This document shows, piece after piece, positions 63,873 through 64,000 of a DNA stretch of 64,000 nucleotides. Both the position numbers and the translations under genes were made by a program. Position 1 is the stretch's first letter. Each line of letters starts with the position of its first letter. The notes below the pieces were generated by a model. The model was not told where the DNA came from. It was given only the letters and a program-made list of their open reading frames with translations, and made no database searches. The stretch comes from Thiovibrio frasassiensis (GTDB lineage: Bacteria; Desulfobacterota; Desulfobulbia; Desulfobulbales; Desulfurivibrionaceae), in assembly GCF_029607905.1 (NCBI RefSeq), contig NZ_JAPHEH010000001.1:959530-1023529 (forward strand). The letters are read 5' to 3'.

Positions 63873-64000
63873 ATGCATACCATTCTTGCCACCACCGGTC
63901 TTATTCTTGCCATTGTCGGGTTCTTCATCTCCGTGGCCTTCTGGTTTCCCAGGCTCTGCAACAGGGCACGACTCAGGGAGATGCTCGGCTCGAAATACCC
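63873..64000 (+). CDS. membrane protein, truncated by the window edge
   Basis: ATG 63873 opens a frame of 42 complete codons that runs off the end. It has one N-terminal hydrophobic helix (about 4-24, 'ILATTGLILAIVGFFISVAF') followed by 'WFPRLCNRARLREMLG'. Too little is visible for a family. Confidence 0.5.
   Translation, partial: MHTILATTGLILAIVGFFISVAFWFPRLCNRARLREMLGSKY

Overview
The window looks like a GC-rich chromosome segment of an anaerobic, Gram-negative Desulfobacterota bacterium, most like a sulfate reducer or sulfur disproportionator of the Desulfobulbales. The evidence is two Wood-Ljungdahl corrinoid genes (an AcsV/RACo-type activator and an AcsE-type methyltransferase), rubredoxin and desulforedoxin-like proteins, hemerythrin and rubrerythrin-like proteins, a monomeric isocitrate dehydrogenase, a ferredoxin-nitroreductase and an LPS heptose enzyme. 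The assignment is inferred from gene content; there is no rRNA in the window.

Region 1 (1-~13.2 kb) is the right part of a Mu-like transposable prophage. Genes follow Mu order: gp35-like C-terminus, gp36, gp37, DUF2635, sheath, tube, tail-assembly chaperone with a frameshifted extension, tape measure, gpN, gpP, gp45 spike, gp46, gp47, gp48, tail fibre, fibre chaperone, a small protein and a terminal Dam-type methylase. The fibre protein ends in what looks like the variable region of a diversity-generating retroelement (DGR), followed at once by an 8-bp stem with a GACA loop. No reverse transcriptase or template repeat is visible here. A candidate multi-stem RNA lies just before dam.

Region 2 (13.3-~32 kb) is host housekeeping: iron alcohol dehydrogenase, radical SAM DUF4080 protein, lgt, double-domain M16 peptidase, rpe, Hsp33, and an unusual zinc-ribbon trypsin-like protease. 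Next comes a minus-strand envelope cluster of three FlgO-like exported proteins and a large protein with four FliM-type DQSDID repeats. A nitrilase-RfaE2 fusion and a CPA2 antiporter-USP fusion follow. A long RNA-like hairpin with wobble-preserved pairing lies between lgt and the M16 gene.

Region 3 (~32-37.5 kb) has lower GC and looks accessory: a patatin phospholipase with a G10 tract as its ribosome binding site, small membrane proteins, DUF1456 and ferritin-like proteins, and an orphan PIN-like protein beside a cluster of palindromic operator half-sites. A ~40-bp degenerate direct repeat brackets most of it.

Region 4 (37.5-64 kb) holds an MFS transporter, nitroreductase, CheY-like protein, the corrinoid activator and a glycosyltransferase. 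Then comes a 440-bp non-coding stretch with five TGTTGA(T/A) repeats at exactly 11-bp spacing, a near-perfect parS and two DnaA-box-like 9-mers. Beyond it are AcsE, class II DAHP synthase, a phosphohexomutase, a hybrid histidine kinase behind a 22-codon leader ORF, isocitrate dehydrogenase, a frameshifted hemerythrin, a YbjQ/zinc-ribbon pair, a REC-PAS-GGDEF protein, redox proteins and an FAD oxidoreductase.
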